From NCBI GenBank assembly GCA_009103225.1, contig RHPI01000810.1:683450-747449 (forward strand): a stretch of DNA of 64,000 nt, read 5' to 3'. The notes under the pieces were generated by a model that was not told where the DNA came from, did no database searches, and saw only the letters and a program-made list of their open reading frames with translations. The translations under genes and the position numbers were made by a program. Shown in pieces: positions 1-11,200 of the stretch (positions are counted from its first letter, which is position 1; each line of letters opens with the position of its first letter). This DNA comes from Chlorokybus atmophyticus. Lineage: Eukaryota > Streptophyta > Chlorokybophyceae > Chlorokybales > Chlorokybaceae.

Positions 1-76
1 TGCTTACTTGTGTGTATACATGCTTACTTGCGTGCATCCACATGCACGTACTCAGATTCCTTTCTTTTTATTTCAG

Positions 77-3000
77 AGTAGAGGCAGTTTCTTGGAGCTA
101 CGTTTTCGCCCTGGCGACGTGTTTTCGCACCCTCTGTACGGCGACCTGCAGCGCACATGCAACCTGCTGCTGCGCGTACGCGTGAAGAAGAGGAGGAAGA
201 AAAAGAGGAATAAATTGAACCATGACGCAGAACAAGAAGAAGCAGAAGGGGATGAGGATGGAGGAGGAGGTGGAGATCAAGGAGGAGGACAAGGAAGGTG
301 TATGGATGCAGAAGCAGGTCAGAGCTTTGCATGCAAGCATACTAGCTGCACCGTTGCATGCATGCGTGCAAGCATGCAAGCCTTATGACTGAAACTACAA
401 GATGTGGAATGTTGCCGGTCTTGCTCACTCACTCACACACGGTTGCATGCACGTACTCAATCAATACACAGACACACGCATGCACACTCGTGCACGCTCG
501 CACGCGCAGCCACTCACCCAGCCACTTCTGACTGCAGGTCAGATGCTGCGCAGGTCGAGTCCAAAGTGATCGCAAGGATCGCGAGCACTTTCTGCTTTCA
601 GGTAACGCCATGAAAGAAGAAGACGACGCGCGTGTGTGTATGTGTGTTGCACTGGCATGCACGCACATACATATCGCTATGTTAGGGTACACGCAGTCCC
701 TCCACCCCTCCCAACCCAACCCACCTCAACCCAATTCAAATTGTGTTTCACTGGCAGGGCATGGCGGACTTCCAGTACGTTCCCGACGCGGCCGCGGCAC
801 CGGCGGTCGAGCGACTGAGGCCCGAAGCCCTCGTGATGATGGAGGAGAAGGACTTTCTCTCACAACCGGACCCGATGCTCATCGTGCCGCCCATCTTCTC
901 GAAAGTGGACATACCGCAGGTGAGTAAAACTGTGCGTGTGATGCAGTTGTGCGAACCCTTGTTGAGTCGAATGCTTGTTCTCCATATGAAGGCTCGTGCA
1001 TTGCACGTGTATCAGCATGCGTGCGTGCATGATGCTTTGTGTATATCGAGTTGCAGGTCTTGACTCATCTCTGTCAGGACTATGCCTACCATGGCAAGAT
1101 TGCTGCTGCACTGGATAGCACGTCAGGCTCGACGCGTGTCGATTTTGCAGACTCTCAAGCACCCTCAGGTAGTGTACGTGTGCATGCCTGTATGACAGAG
1201 GAGCAGACGCTCGCTGCCGCGTGACCACGCAACACATATCCACATACTCAACGCATTCCCTGCAGGTCCCACAAGTCAGCACGTGCAGCAGGCGGAGGAG
1301 CGTCCGGAGTGGGTGGAGCTGCTGTCGGGGTTGTTTGCCGAGCGGCCGATATGGTCCAAGGCGGCGCTGAGGCCGCGCGTGCCACTCGAACTCGCGCCCC
1401 ACCTCAAGCTCTACCTACCGGCCGTCGCCTACGTGTTCATGGCCGGCCCATGGCGCCTGCTACACATCAGGCGGGTGGATTTGTTGTTGGCGCGCGACTG
1501 TGCGCACATGGTGGCGTGCACTTTGCAGTCGCGTAGAGTTGTGTCCAGTTATGCAGGTGGCAAGGGCTTTGTACGTGTGCATGTGCGTGATTGCTGTGTA
1601 TGCATCTGTGTCTGTGCGTTTGTATATGTACCAACATGTATCTGTGCATGTTTTGTGGTTAGCTGTATATGTACGCGCATCTGTACATGTACATGTGCGT
1701 ACCTTTACTTATGTGTACATCTGTGAACGTACATGTGTGTGAGTGCGCACGCACTCGCGTGTGGTTATGCGCGTGCGTGTGTGTGACTTGCTGCTGAGCA
1801 TTAAAGAGACCAGTTGCCTTGTGTTCGCAGGTATGGTGTGGACCCGCGGAAGGACTCGAAGCTGCGAGTGTACCAGATGTTGGACTACCGGTTGCCGGCG
1901 AGCCTGGACGCGCAGCGCAAGGCGGCGGGACGGCGTCGCGCGCTGTTCTACCGGCGCAGCGACAACCGCACGCCCATCGGACGCTACCAGAGCCTCCACC
2001 CGAAGCCCCCCGGCAGCGGCGCACTTTCGCAAGAGGACCAGATGGTGCAGTTCGAGGCGCTGCACGCGCTGCAAACCCTGCCCCAGAAGAAAACCACGTA
2101 CATTCAGGTGCATTCTTGACGCTGTCTTTGTATGTCTGTTTGTGTGCGTGAGCGCGTAGATGCGTGCGCGTGGGTGCACGCGCGCGCATGTGCGTGCATG
2201 TGCTGTCATCCTATCTCAAGTCTTTGTCTGGTTCGCAGCTCTGTGACTTAACGCCACGAGACATCCGCGATGTTGTCTTCGGGGCTAATGTCCAGCGCGA
2301 GTGCACCGAGCAGTCCGGCTGGTACGCCAAGGAGGTCATCGAGGACATCCGGAGCAGAATTACTAAGGCGTTCGAGCTCGTGCAGCGTGGACAACAGGGA
2401 GACCCAGGTACACAACCTGCACACACATATGTGACTCCTGGCATGTGTACAAGCCTGGGAGGGTTGTAAGTTGTTGATGTATTGATGACTGTTGGAGACT
2501 TCGCTTGAAACCAGGTCATGGGGATGAAGCGGCCGTGGCGCAGGACTCTGTTGTTGGGAGTGCAGAAGCTGCAACAGCCGAACCATCTGCTCTTTCAGAA
2601 CCCGGCCAAAGTGTCCCGCAAAATGAAGAGAACCGCGCTGAAGGCATCCATGCTGAAGCAGCAAATGTCACTGGCGTGTCCCCAAGCCATGCATGCGAGG
2701 TCGACATCACCACCACCACCAACAATACTTCCACCACCACCTCCAACACCAATCACTACACCAGCAACAGCGAATACTTCAGAGCGCTGATCGGGCTAGC
2801 GCCTGACAACGACGCGGCGCGCAGTCAGCTGCTCACACAGCAGGGGCTGATGGATTTGCTACGTGGGGGTGATGCGTATGAGGTCCTTGACAACGAGGAC
2901 AATGACGAGGATGATGACGACGATGGCGATGATGATGATATGGAGACGGGGGCTCCATACAATGTGCTGAGCGGCGTGGCGTATGAGGCTCTTCGCCCAA

Positions 3001-3149
3001 TGATGGCAGCTGGCACCGCTGATGTTGGTACGGATTATGATGGTGATGCGGGTGTTGCAGACGAGCAGCAGCAGGGCGAGGACGAGGAGGAGGACGAGGA
3101 AGAGGAGATGGAGGAGGACAGCGAAGATGATGGTGTTGATGATGGCTAG
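77..3149 (+). CDS. GTF3C5: Transcription factor IIIC subunit 5 (GTF3C5/TFC1/Sfc1-like), 5' partial
   Basis: This is a subunit of TFIIIC, the nuclear factor that binds A/B boxes and recruits TFIIIB for RNA polymerase III. Exons: 77-297, 538-601, 758-919, 1078-1168, 1266-1470, 1831-2107, 2239-2407, 2515-3149; all phases join. The first exon carries the N-terminal barrel signature (LELRFRPGDVFSHPLYGD). The GMADFQY exon and the FSKVDIPQ|DYAYHG junction follow. The DNA-binding part holds RPEWVELLSGLFAERPIWSK, AYVFMAGPWRLL and YGVDPRKDS, and ends with LCDL...GWYAKEVIEDIR. The last exon is low complexity and finishes in a long Asp/Glu tail, as in animal and plant homologues. The start codon lies left of the window, since 1-76 is intron. 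The intron after 1470 needs a GC donor. The next gene is convergent. The family call is firm; the exon edge at 297 is an inference from phase. Confidence 0.88.
1565..1775. repeat. TG/CA-rich low-complexity intron
   Basis: The intron between TFIIIC exons 5 and 6 is mostly alternating purine-pyrimidine sequence (tgtg, gcgtgt, tacatgtac). It is open in several frames only because of this simple composition. I see no gene in it. Confidence 0.7.
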
Positions 3150-3876
3150 CAATTGTGTCTGTCAGGTCTCCTCCCAAGAATGTCACCGGGCAGTGTTCAT
3201 TCTACACAGACTGGTGTTTTGCAACTTGTGTACCTTCGTTCGTATGTGTGCAGCTGTGCATAGACGACATTGCACAAAAGAGTGGAGGGTTTGTGCGATT
3301 GAGTGACGCGGCTGGCTTGTGTCTGCTGTACAGTGCGACTTAAGGGAAGAGTGCCAACTCTTCTCAGTAACCTGGCCACACTGCCAATGTCCTACACTAT
3401 AATGAGCATCTCGATAAGAAGCAGCAGTGCCAATGGCAGCCATTTGCAATGTGCCATGCTGCTGCACATCCTGAAGTCACTCAGCAAGTGCCTTAGCAAT
3501 GCTGCCTACTTTGTGGTGCTCAGCACTGCTGAGTCACACCAGACCACCAGTGTCACAGCTGTACAAAAGGGGTATGCCACCAAGTGTACAAAGGATGCTA
3601 GAGGCAATTAGTGTGTTGGTCGCCTACTCCAACAGCCTATGACAGAGAGAGGAATGTGTACTGATACAATTCAAAAAAGCTGGCCAAGGCACAGGCAGGC
3701 AAGCAATGGAATATTTGTTTCATATGTTACACGTGTGGGGAGACAGGTCTGTACACTCTCTCAGCGACCGCTATGGCAACCTCTCCATGCCAAAATTATA
3801 TTCTACACGAGGCATACTAATGCTACTAACAAACGCGCGATGCAAACCCAGCAGAATTGGTGTGTGCCCACCACCT
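3150..3876. other. Convergent intergenic region, 3' UTRs
   Basis: This stretch lies between the TFIIIC stop and the stop of the DUF2358 gene on the other strand. Short open frames here have no recognisable domain and no consistent splice context. It probably holds the two 3' untranslated regions. Confidence 0.6.
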
Positions 3877-5336
3877 TCACACCCCTCCGAGCGCGTCCGC
3901 TAGAAGCACCGCACTCCAGCTGGCAAAGTAAAGGCGGACCCAACTAAAGCACATGAGGATGTACAACGTGGGCGTGGGCTGCCGGCACGTGTTGTTGTTG
4001 AGTCCTGCCAGATTGAGCAAAGGAATCTGCTGAAAGCGCGTGGGCCCGAGGATGACATTGTCCACCTTGTGCTCAAAAATCTTCCCTTCGCGATCCAACT
4101 TGTAGTATGAGTTGCCCTCAAACCGACCCTGTGACAACCACAAGCGACTGTTCAGGGAAACAGTACTACTGTCTTGCAATACAAACTATGACAACAGTAA
4201 GCAGTTAGAGCTACATGAAATGCAACACACGGTTACTGGGCTTGTACACTAATGCATACCTGAGCTTCCCATGGCACACGGGAGGTTCCATGCACCGTCC
4301 ATCGAATGGCAATCACATCTCCTGATGGTTGCCAGATGCGCATGACTTCCACCCAAGCCGACTTGAAGAGCACTTTTGAGAAGAATCGCAGCGACCAGAA
4401 GATTGTTCTGTAGTTCCTGATCCCCGAGAAAGCATTCCTTGGATCACAGAATGTTATATCCTTCCTGCTCAAGAAGAAAACGTTCCAAACCTCCGCTTCG
4501 ACACGTTAGTGCTTCTTGCTGGTAAACCCGCCATCAAATACCAGTCCCTCTAACTGGCCCTTCCACAAACTTCACATGCATACGTGCACACAGCACACAC
4601 TTTGCGACTCACATACAGTGACACCAGCAGCTACTAAGGACCCCACATTCATGTAGTCTGCAAACAGTCAGGCCTTGGAGTAAGTTGACCAGCTGTAGCT
4701 ACGACAACGCAACTGTAACGGCTAATACTGCTCCAATGCCTCCTCGTTAGTGGCTATACCGCACCAAAGCGTAACCAACAATCGTACTTCGCATATGCAC
4801 AACTGCAACAAAACGACATGGCGCACGCACCTATAGATGTCATAGGTCAAATCCCGCTTGAAAATGTAAGGATACTCAGTGCGCAGCGTGCGAATGGCGT
4901 CGCCGACATTAGCGTAGTAGGCTCTGCTGTTAGCGTCCTTGTCCGTCTGCTGCTCGGGCGGCGGCACTTGGATCTGCGCAGTGGACGCCAACAGCGAGGG
5001 AGGCTCGTCCCAGGAGCCACCCTCCTGCGCATCCTCCCTGTAAGCGTCCAGATAACCCCAGGAAGAAAAGCCCGCACCACCCTGCTGCAGTTGCTCCTGC
5101 TCCTGCTTCTGCTTGCCTACGCTAGCCCTCCTCCTACCCGACCCAGTCGCGATCGCCACGACGGGCGTCGTAGATCTGCGGGACTGCTGCGCTGCTCTGC
5201 CAGCTGACCTCCTCAAAGATGATGTGCCTCCTCTACACCTCCGTCTGGCCGCTGCCACCGCCGCCGCCGATGACGACGACGTGGACGATGCCGACCCGGC
5301 CAGGTGCGGCGGCTGTAGCCGCACAGTACACTCCAT
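3877..5336 (-). CDS. DUF2358 family protein, probably plastid-targeted
   Basis: Three exons on the minus strand: 5336-4831, 4464-4260, 4128-3877 (TGA), about 320 residues. The first 110 or so residues are rich in Ala, Ser, Arg and Gln and look like a chloroplast transit peptide. The conserved domain (Pfam DUF2358, common in plants, algae and cyanobacteria) starts around residue 145 with VGDAIRTLRTEYPYIFKRDL. It continues through CDPRNAFSGIRNYRTIFWSL, WVEVMRIWQPSGDVIAIRWT and GRFEGNSYYKLDREGKIFEH. Exon phases (2, 0) join exactly. Start: the first in-frame ATG is at 5336, and the open frame extends upstream without another ATG. The biochemical function of the family is not established to my knowledge; none is claimed here. 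Confidence 0.85.
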
Positions 5337-5481
5337 CTCTGTCAGCAGCAGCGGCACCACGCCCAGCTCGCAACCCAGACTCTCTCGTCCTCTCTCAATA
5401 CCAGCACGACAACAAGACAGTCTCCCTCGCCAGCGACAACGCCGCCGTCCTCGCCAGCCAACCCGCCGCCGCCTCCGCCCC

Positions 5482-5490
5482 AAACCCTAG
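5482..5490 (+). promoter_or_regulatory. Telo-box (AAACCCTAG) upstream of DUF2358 gene
   Basis: AAACCCTAG lies about 145 bp upstream of the ATG at 5336, in the likely promoter or 5' UTR. In plants, AAACCCTA boxes occur near transcription starts of housekeeping and translation genes and bind telomere-repeat-type Myb factors. Function here is inferred. Confidence 0.45.
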
Positions 5491-5947
5491 CGTATCTCCT
5501 CAGCAGGTAAGAATTTTGCGCAAGTATATTTGCTGCCAAGGCGTCACAGTGTCTGCCCGGGCGGACACTTTGGCCGGGTCTCGCTGCTACAGAAAGCGCC
5601 CAGACGAGATACTAACGAAACGCCGTTACTGGGCGTGACCTACCTCTGCGCCGCGCAATTGGTTGACTGCCGTTTTGCATTTTTCTGGTCTGTCGAACAA
5701 AGTCCAGAGGGATCTGATAGTCGAATCTTGTGGGCGTTTTCTCCACAGCGCAATTACACAGATATCCGAATGATTGGTGAATATCATGCTTTACCGACGT
5801 CGACGTCACGGACTAATATTGGGGTTGACCGCCACCTGTTGACGGGACTGCAAACTGTGCAGCAGTGAGACGACTCGGCGCGGCAAACGGACGACGTGGA
5901 CCAATTGAAGCCGCGTGCTGCCGTGGACTCGACTGTCAAGTCTTGAC

Positions 5948-5980
5948 AGCACAATGCAGATGGGCCATCTGCATTGTGCT
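5948..5980. repeat. Perfect 16-bp inverted repeat (hairpin 1)
   Basis: Arms 5948-5963 and 5965-5980 are exact reverse complements separated by one base. The arm is AGCACAATGCAGATGG. It sits at the start of the AT-rich spacer, 60 bp before a second hairpin. Confidence 0.85.
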
Positions 5981-6039
5981 CTGAGATGGCTATACTCAGT
6001 ACGGTCAACCCTAAATAAGCCAGAATGATGCATTCCGAA

Positions 6040-6076
6040 TGAACCCCAAGTGATTCAGTTTGTCACTTGGGGTTCA
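6040..6076. repeat. Perfect 14-bp inverted repeat (hairpin 2)
   Basis: Arms TGAACCCCAAGTGA (6040-6053) and its exact reverse complement (6063-6076) flank a 9-nt loop. Both this and hairpin 1 lie outside any modelled gene. Confidence 0.85.
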
Positions 6077-6079
6077 TAC

Positions 6080-7700
6080 TGATTGTGTATCAGATAAACA
6101 CTCAGTTTGAATTACAAATCTGTAATACATGTGATACAGGAGGGTTCCTAACTTACCAACAATGTACATACCCTTGTAATATTGTTTTCTCGCACATATT
6201 ATATATATATATATAATAGGTAAGTTTGTAAACTGATAATAAACATTAAGTAATATGTACATTAATACTAGTATTATTATGTATACATACTCAAGTTTAG
6301 CAGCTTATTACTGAGGGGATAACATGTGATGATAGATGGAGCCTTTACTCGCCAAGTGTACAAATTAGCATAATGTAATCAATGTGTATGCATAACCATG
6401 TACATTTATGTGCTTGATGCTTTCATAAACGTGCGCTGCACATTTAAGAGTAAACAATCATAGGCTATTACATGTATCATAAAAACTGACTTGTATAGTG
6501 AAGTTGCACAATTGCATGGAGCAAAAAAATTACGAGCAACAGCGGTTAATGTATTGCAAGTATATTTGTAACATTAACAAATAACATAATTATTTATATA
6601 TATGTATATAATTATATAAATGTGTAAATGCATGTATACATATATACATGCATATATATAAATATAATTTTCACAATGTGATCATATGTTTATGTCATGT
6701 ATGCAAATTAGCATAAATGTAAACGCTTATCGATAAAGTTTACGAACAACGTTGCATACATGCACGTGCGTAACTGTACAAGTACAAGTAGTTGCCATTT
6801 AACCATACAATCACACAAACTACATATCCATATTTTAAAATAAAGTACCACATTTACTTACAATGTGTAAAAGAGTGCCCATATATCACATCATTCCATA
6901 AATTGTTGGTAATCTTATGCATGCGTGCCATTAAGTGGCGACAAACATTGACTACCTCTTGCAAAACACATACAGCGTAACTTGACACGGGGTTGGCTGA
7001 ATGATGTTATCATAATGGTTTTATTGATATATATTGGTCAGCAAGGGTGTAATATATATAGTTCAACAAACTCACACATAATATAAATAAACATATAGCG
7101 TAAAAGTGTGTGACTTTACAGTTAAAGTAGTATCAAGTTTCACTTGCCATCAATACACACCGCGCATAAGGTGTGCTGATTTATGCGCCAAACTTGATGC
7201 AACGGTTTTGTGTCTGGAGCAGTATGCGTCATATGTTCATATTATGTGTATGTTAATGATGTGATTTCCAAGGTACGCGTAGCTAGCTTTATCGCTAAAA
7301 CGATGAAAAGCTAAAAAGGTATCCACATGTACCACGATCGTCAATTGATGTGGATTTTGAGCATAGCCTGTTAGCGTTATAATAAGTTTCGAGCTAAAAA
7401 TAATTGCCTTAAACATAGTTTGATTTGGTACATTGTTACTTGTATGCTTTATGGATTGGGAATGGTGGAATGTGCATAAGAAATGTGGTACAAATTGTGT
7501 CTATACTTGAATGTTGCTGCGTCAGCTGGCGAGTTGCATCCTACATTTTGGAGCTTTGTCACTCGAAGTGTCCCTCACTTGAGGGCCTCAAGTTCATTCC
7601 AGCCCTGTCAAGTCGTGCAATGGAAGTCCACTTGATTCAGCGGAGCGCTCTGCCGCTTTATAACCTTAGAGGTCACCTAGCCCGCTTCTGAATCAGTCCA
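6080..7700. other. AT-rich gene-free spacer
   Basis: Composition drops sharply compared with the flanking genes, with runs such as (AT)n near 6200 and 6600. ATGCAAATTAGCAT-like words recur at about 6360 and 6700. I see no open frame with a recognisable product, no terminal inverted repeats and no target-site duplication that I can support. Confidence 0.6.
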
Positions 7701-8212
7701 TGCATCAGGTGCACGATTCAAAGTCACGGCTCACAAGAGCGTTTACAATCGTGGCCGACTGCTCCACCCGGAGATCAACCACCGCCTCACCTATCGATCC
7801 GCCCTTTCGTACGCCCATCGTACGGTCCACTGCCCAGCCAGCACGCGGACCAATAGCGGCGCAAAGACCGCAAGAGCCTACGTCCTCAACCGGCCAACGT
7901 ATGCACAGCAACCGGTGACGTGACATAAATGCGACCGGTAGAGCTTCAAAATGTATCGGTCTCTATAGCGGTTGTGCCGGACACCTTCAGCCCTAGTGAT
8001 CAAGTGGCTGTGCTAGCGTTGTGAGCACGGCTGAGAGCGGCGGCAGGGGTGGTGGCGGCATTGGCGAGGGCGGCGGTGAGGACCAGCAGGAGAAACAGGT
8101 CTTTGCTACCTACGAACTGGAGGAATTGCGTGCGCGGAACACGTAGCGTGATTTTGCCCGGGGTGGTGAGGCGGCGGCGTTCTCCTCTCATCTCTGCTGG
8201 TCGCTCAGCTTG
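7701..8212. other. Upstream region of Fd-GOGAT
   Basis: GC content rises again here. Small open frames on both strands do not resemble known proteins. This is the presumptive promoter and 5' UTR of the glutamate synthase gene; no TATA box or telo-box was recognised. Confidence 0.4.
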
Positions 8213-11200
8213 ATGGCCGCAGCTTGCGCCCCCACTGCCCATGTGGTGAGGGGGGCGGCGGCGGCGGGGCCGTCTGCTCAATTGCGCGATGCTTCGGAAG
8301 CGCAGGTTGCCCTTAACCATGGAGTTCTGCCTGGTTCACAGCGCTCCTCCGCCGCCCGCTTCGTCTCGTTCGTGGGCCTGCGGCCCGCCGCCGGCCGCGC
8401 GGCGGTTTCAGCACGCAAGGGACATGCGGGCGCAGCACGGCATGCGTCGCATGCGGTCGCCTCCTCCTCCGCCTCCACTAGCACCCAGTCGCTGGTGCGT
8501 TGTCTGCTGCAACCGTCTTGGTAGAGATGACAGATCTCAGCTAGCTCACTGGCAACTAGCCTACCGTCTACGACACTCGCAAATATTACAACGTCGGCAC
8601 CTTGCCCTTTTCTATGCATACATGGGAAGGTTAGCACACGGGGAGCTTGGTTTGCAGTTGCCGTGCCGCTGTGTTCTGTACAGGGTGCTCTGCGGCGAGC
8701 CTATTTGCTGCTCTTGCGATTTTGCATGTGAAGTGCAGCGAGCTTAGTTATGGGTTCGCCATCCGCGCTAATCAAGCCATGAGTTGAACCGTGTTGTAGC
8801 ACAGTATGCATCTTACATAAATGATTGATTGGCGCATTGCTTTCATCACAAATGCGGTTTAGACATAGGGAAAGCTTGGCACACGCAGGAATCAGTTGTT
8901 TGGCAAGAACACTTGCTGACAATGTTAGGACAGACTGTAAACAGACATGCAGGTTGCATGGCTGAAACAGCTGGCAAGAATTTTATTGACATGTTTGCTG
9001 CCGCCTGGCAGGTTGAGGTGGCAGACCTCGAGCAGATCTTGAAGGAGCGAGATGCCTGTGGTGTCGGCGTGCTAGCAAGACTAGACAATACACCCACGCA
9101 CAGGGTTGTCAGCGAGGTGCGGGCATGTGTCCTACCTCAAGATGGATGCAACTTGTAGGCTGCACTGTACCATGTTTGCTGTGTAATGCCTGGCAGCTCA
9201 AATCTCTTTTCCATTGCACAGGCTCTCATTGCCCTAGGGTGTATGGAGCACCGAGGAGGTTGCAGCGCAGATGATGACTCCGGCGATGGAGCTGGTGTAA
9301 TGACAGCCATTCCTTGGCAGCTCTTCCAGGAGTGGGCTGCGTCGCAGGGTCAGCCAGCGCTTGATGATAAGCATACAGGCGTTGCCATGGTGTTTCTACC
9401 GCGTGAAACTTCAGCCGCAGCTGAAGCTATAAAAAGTGAGTCACTTACACGCCAGTGAAATTGCATTGTGCTTTTTAAGAGGTAGAATTTCTAACAACAG
9501 TTTTTGGTGTCAGTCATGGAGCAGGTGCTTGAAAAGGAAGGGCTGGAGTTGCTAGGCTGGAGGGACGTGCCCTCAAATCCAGATGTCGTTGGGCCAGTGG
9601 CGCACGAGACTATCCCCCTCATCAAGCAGTGCTTCGTGAAGGGCACTGTTGAAGGCAAATCGTTGGAGCGTGAGCTGTTTGTCGCTCGTAAGCTTGTTGA
9701 GGCAGCGGTTGTTGAGCAGCCGTGGGCTGATGACATGTACATTTGCACATTTTCCAGCCGCGTTATTGTGTATAAGGGCATGCTGAGGTCGGTCGTTCTC
9801 GGAGAGTTTTACGATGACCTGAGAAATGAGAGTTACACCAGCGCATTCGCAATATACCACAGGCGATTCAGCACAAACACCAACCCAAAATGGAAGCTTG
9901 CACAGCCCATGAGGTTCCTGGGCCACAATGGAGAGATCAACACCCTGCAGGGCAACCTGAACTGGATGCGCTCGCGTGAGGCGGATATGAGCAGCCCAAT
10001 TTGGGAGGGCCGAGAGGCGGAGCTCAAGCCCATCACGAACCTCGCCGCATCGGACTCTGCAAACCTCGACATGGTTGCAGAATTGCTTGTCAAATCAGGA
10101 CGCAGTGCAGAGGAGAGTCTTATGATTCTGGTACCGGAAGCGTACCGGAAGCACCCCACCCTCGACGTCAAGTTCCCTGAAGTTGTGGACTTCTACGATT
10201 TCTACGCTGGTCAGATGGAGGCGTGGGACGGACCAGCTCTGCTCGTGTTCTGTGATGGCGAAACACTAGGCGCTGCCCTTGATCGCAATGGCCTTCGCCC
10301 CGCTCGATACTGGCGTACATCAGACGGCATGTTCTATGTGGCGTCGGAAGTGGGTGTGGTGAACATGGACGAGTCGAAAGTGGAGTACAAGGGAAGGCTG
10401 GGGCCAGGAATGATGGTCTCCGTGCACATGCCTTCAGGTTGGTCTCTCTTGAGTTGTGTGTAACAGACTGTCGCAGTGAATGTGCAACTCGACACTCATG
10501 CTGTAGTTAGTCTTGCTCAGCCAAAGCAAATATGGCCGCTTGCTACAGGTGAGGTGCTTGAGAACACTGCCATCAAGAAGAGCGTGGCAGCCGGAGCTCC
10601 TTACAAGCAGTGGCTGCAAGACAATAGCCACATGCTTACAGCTGTGCCTTTCGCTGCTGAGCCGCGGATGGGTGCGGCGGACCTGCTGACAGTGCAGACG
10701 GCTTATGGCTACTCCATTGAAGACGTGCAACTCATAATTGAGAGCATGGCAGCTCAGGCCAAGGAGCCCACCTTCTGCATGGGTGACGATATCCCCCTTG
10801 CCGTGCTGTCCCAGAAGGCGCATCTCCTGTACGACTACTTCAAGCAGCGGTTTGCTCAAGTCACCAACCCTGCCATTGATCCTCTGCGTGAGGGCCTGGT
10901 CATGAGTCTGGAGATGACTCTCGGGCCAAAGGGCAATTTGCTGGATCTTTGTCCCGAGGATGCTAAGCAGTGGCGCATTCAGTCTCCGGTTCTGTCTGAA
11001 GGCGAGCTGGAGAGCATCTATGCGAACGACGCCCTCGCTGCCGTGTCCTTTGACTTGCACTATGATATTCAAGATGGTTCACTAGGCGCCCTCAAAGCTG
11101 CCGTGCAAGCGCTTTGCGAAAAAGTGGCGGCTGCTGTTAAAGTTGGAGCGCATGTTCTTGTGCTCAGTGATCGCACTGAGAAAGAGGTACTCTCAAACTG

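Noticed and set aside
8-388. Open frame beginning at position 8 as a complete small gene
   Set aside because: The real coding part is the TFIIIC exon 77-297; the first residues are intron sequence and the tail is past the donor.
2880-3140. GAT/GAG repeats as a microsatellite
   Set aside because: They encode the acidic tail of TFIIIC subunit 5 in frame.
8278-8637. Minus-strand frame overlapping the Fd-GOGAT first exon
   Set aside because: It is a shadow of the GC-rich transit-peptide exon and has no recognisable product.
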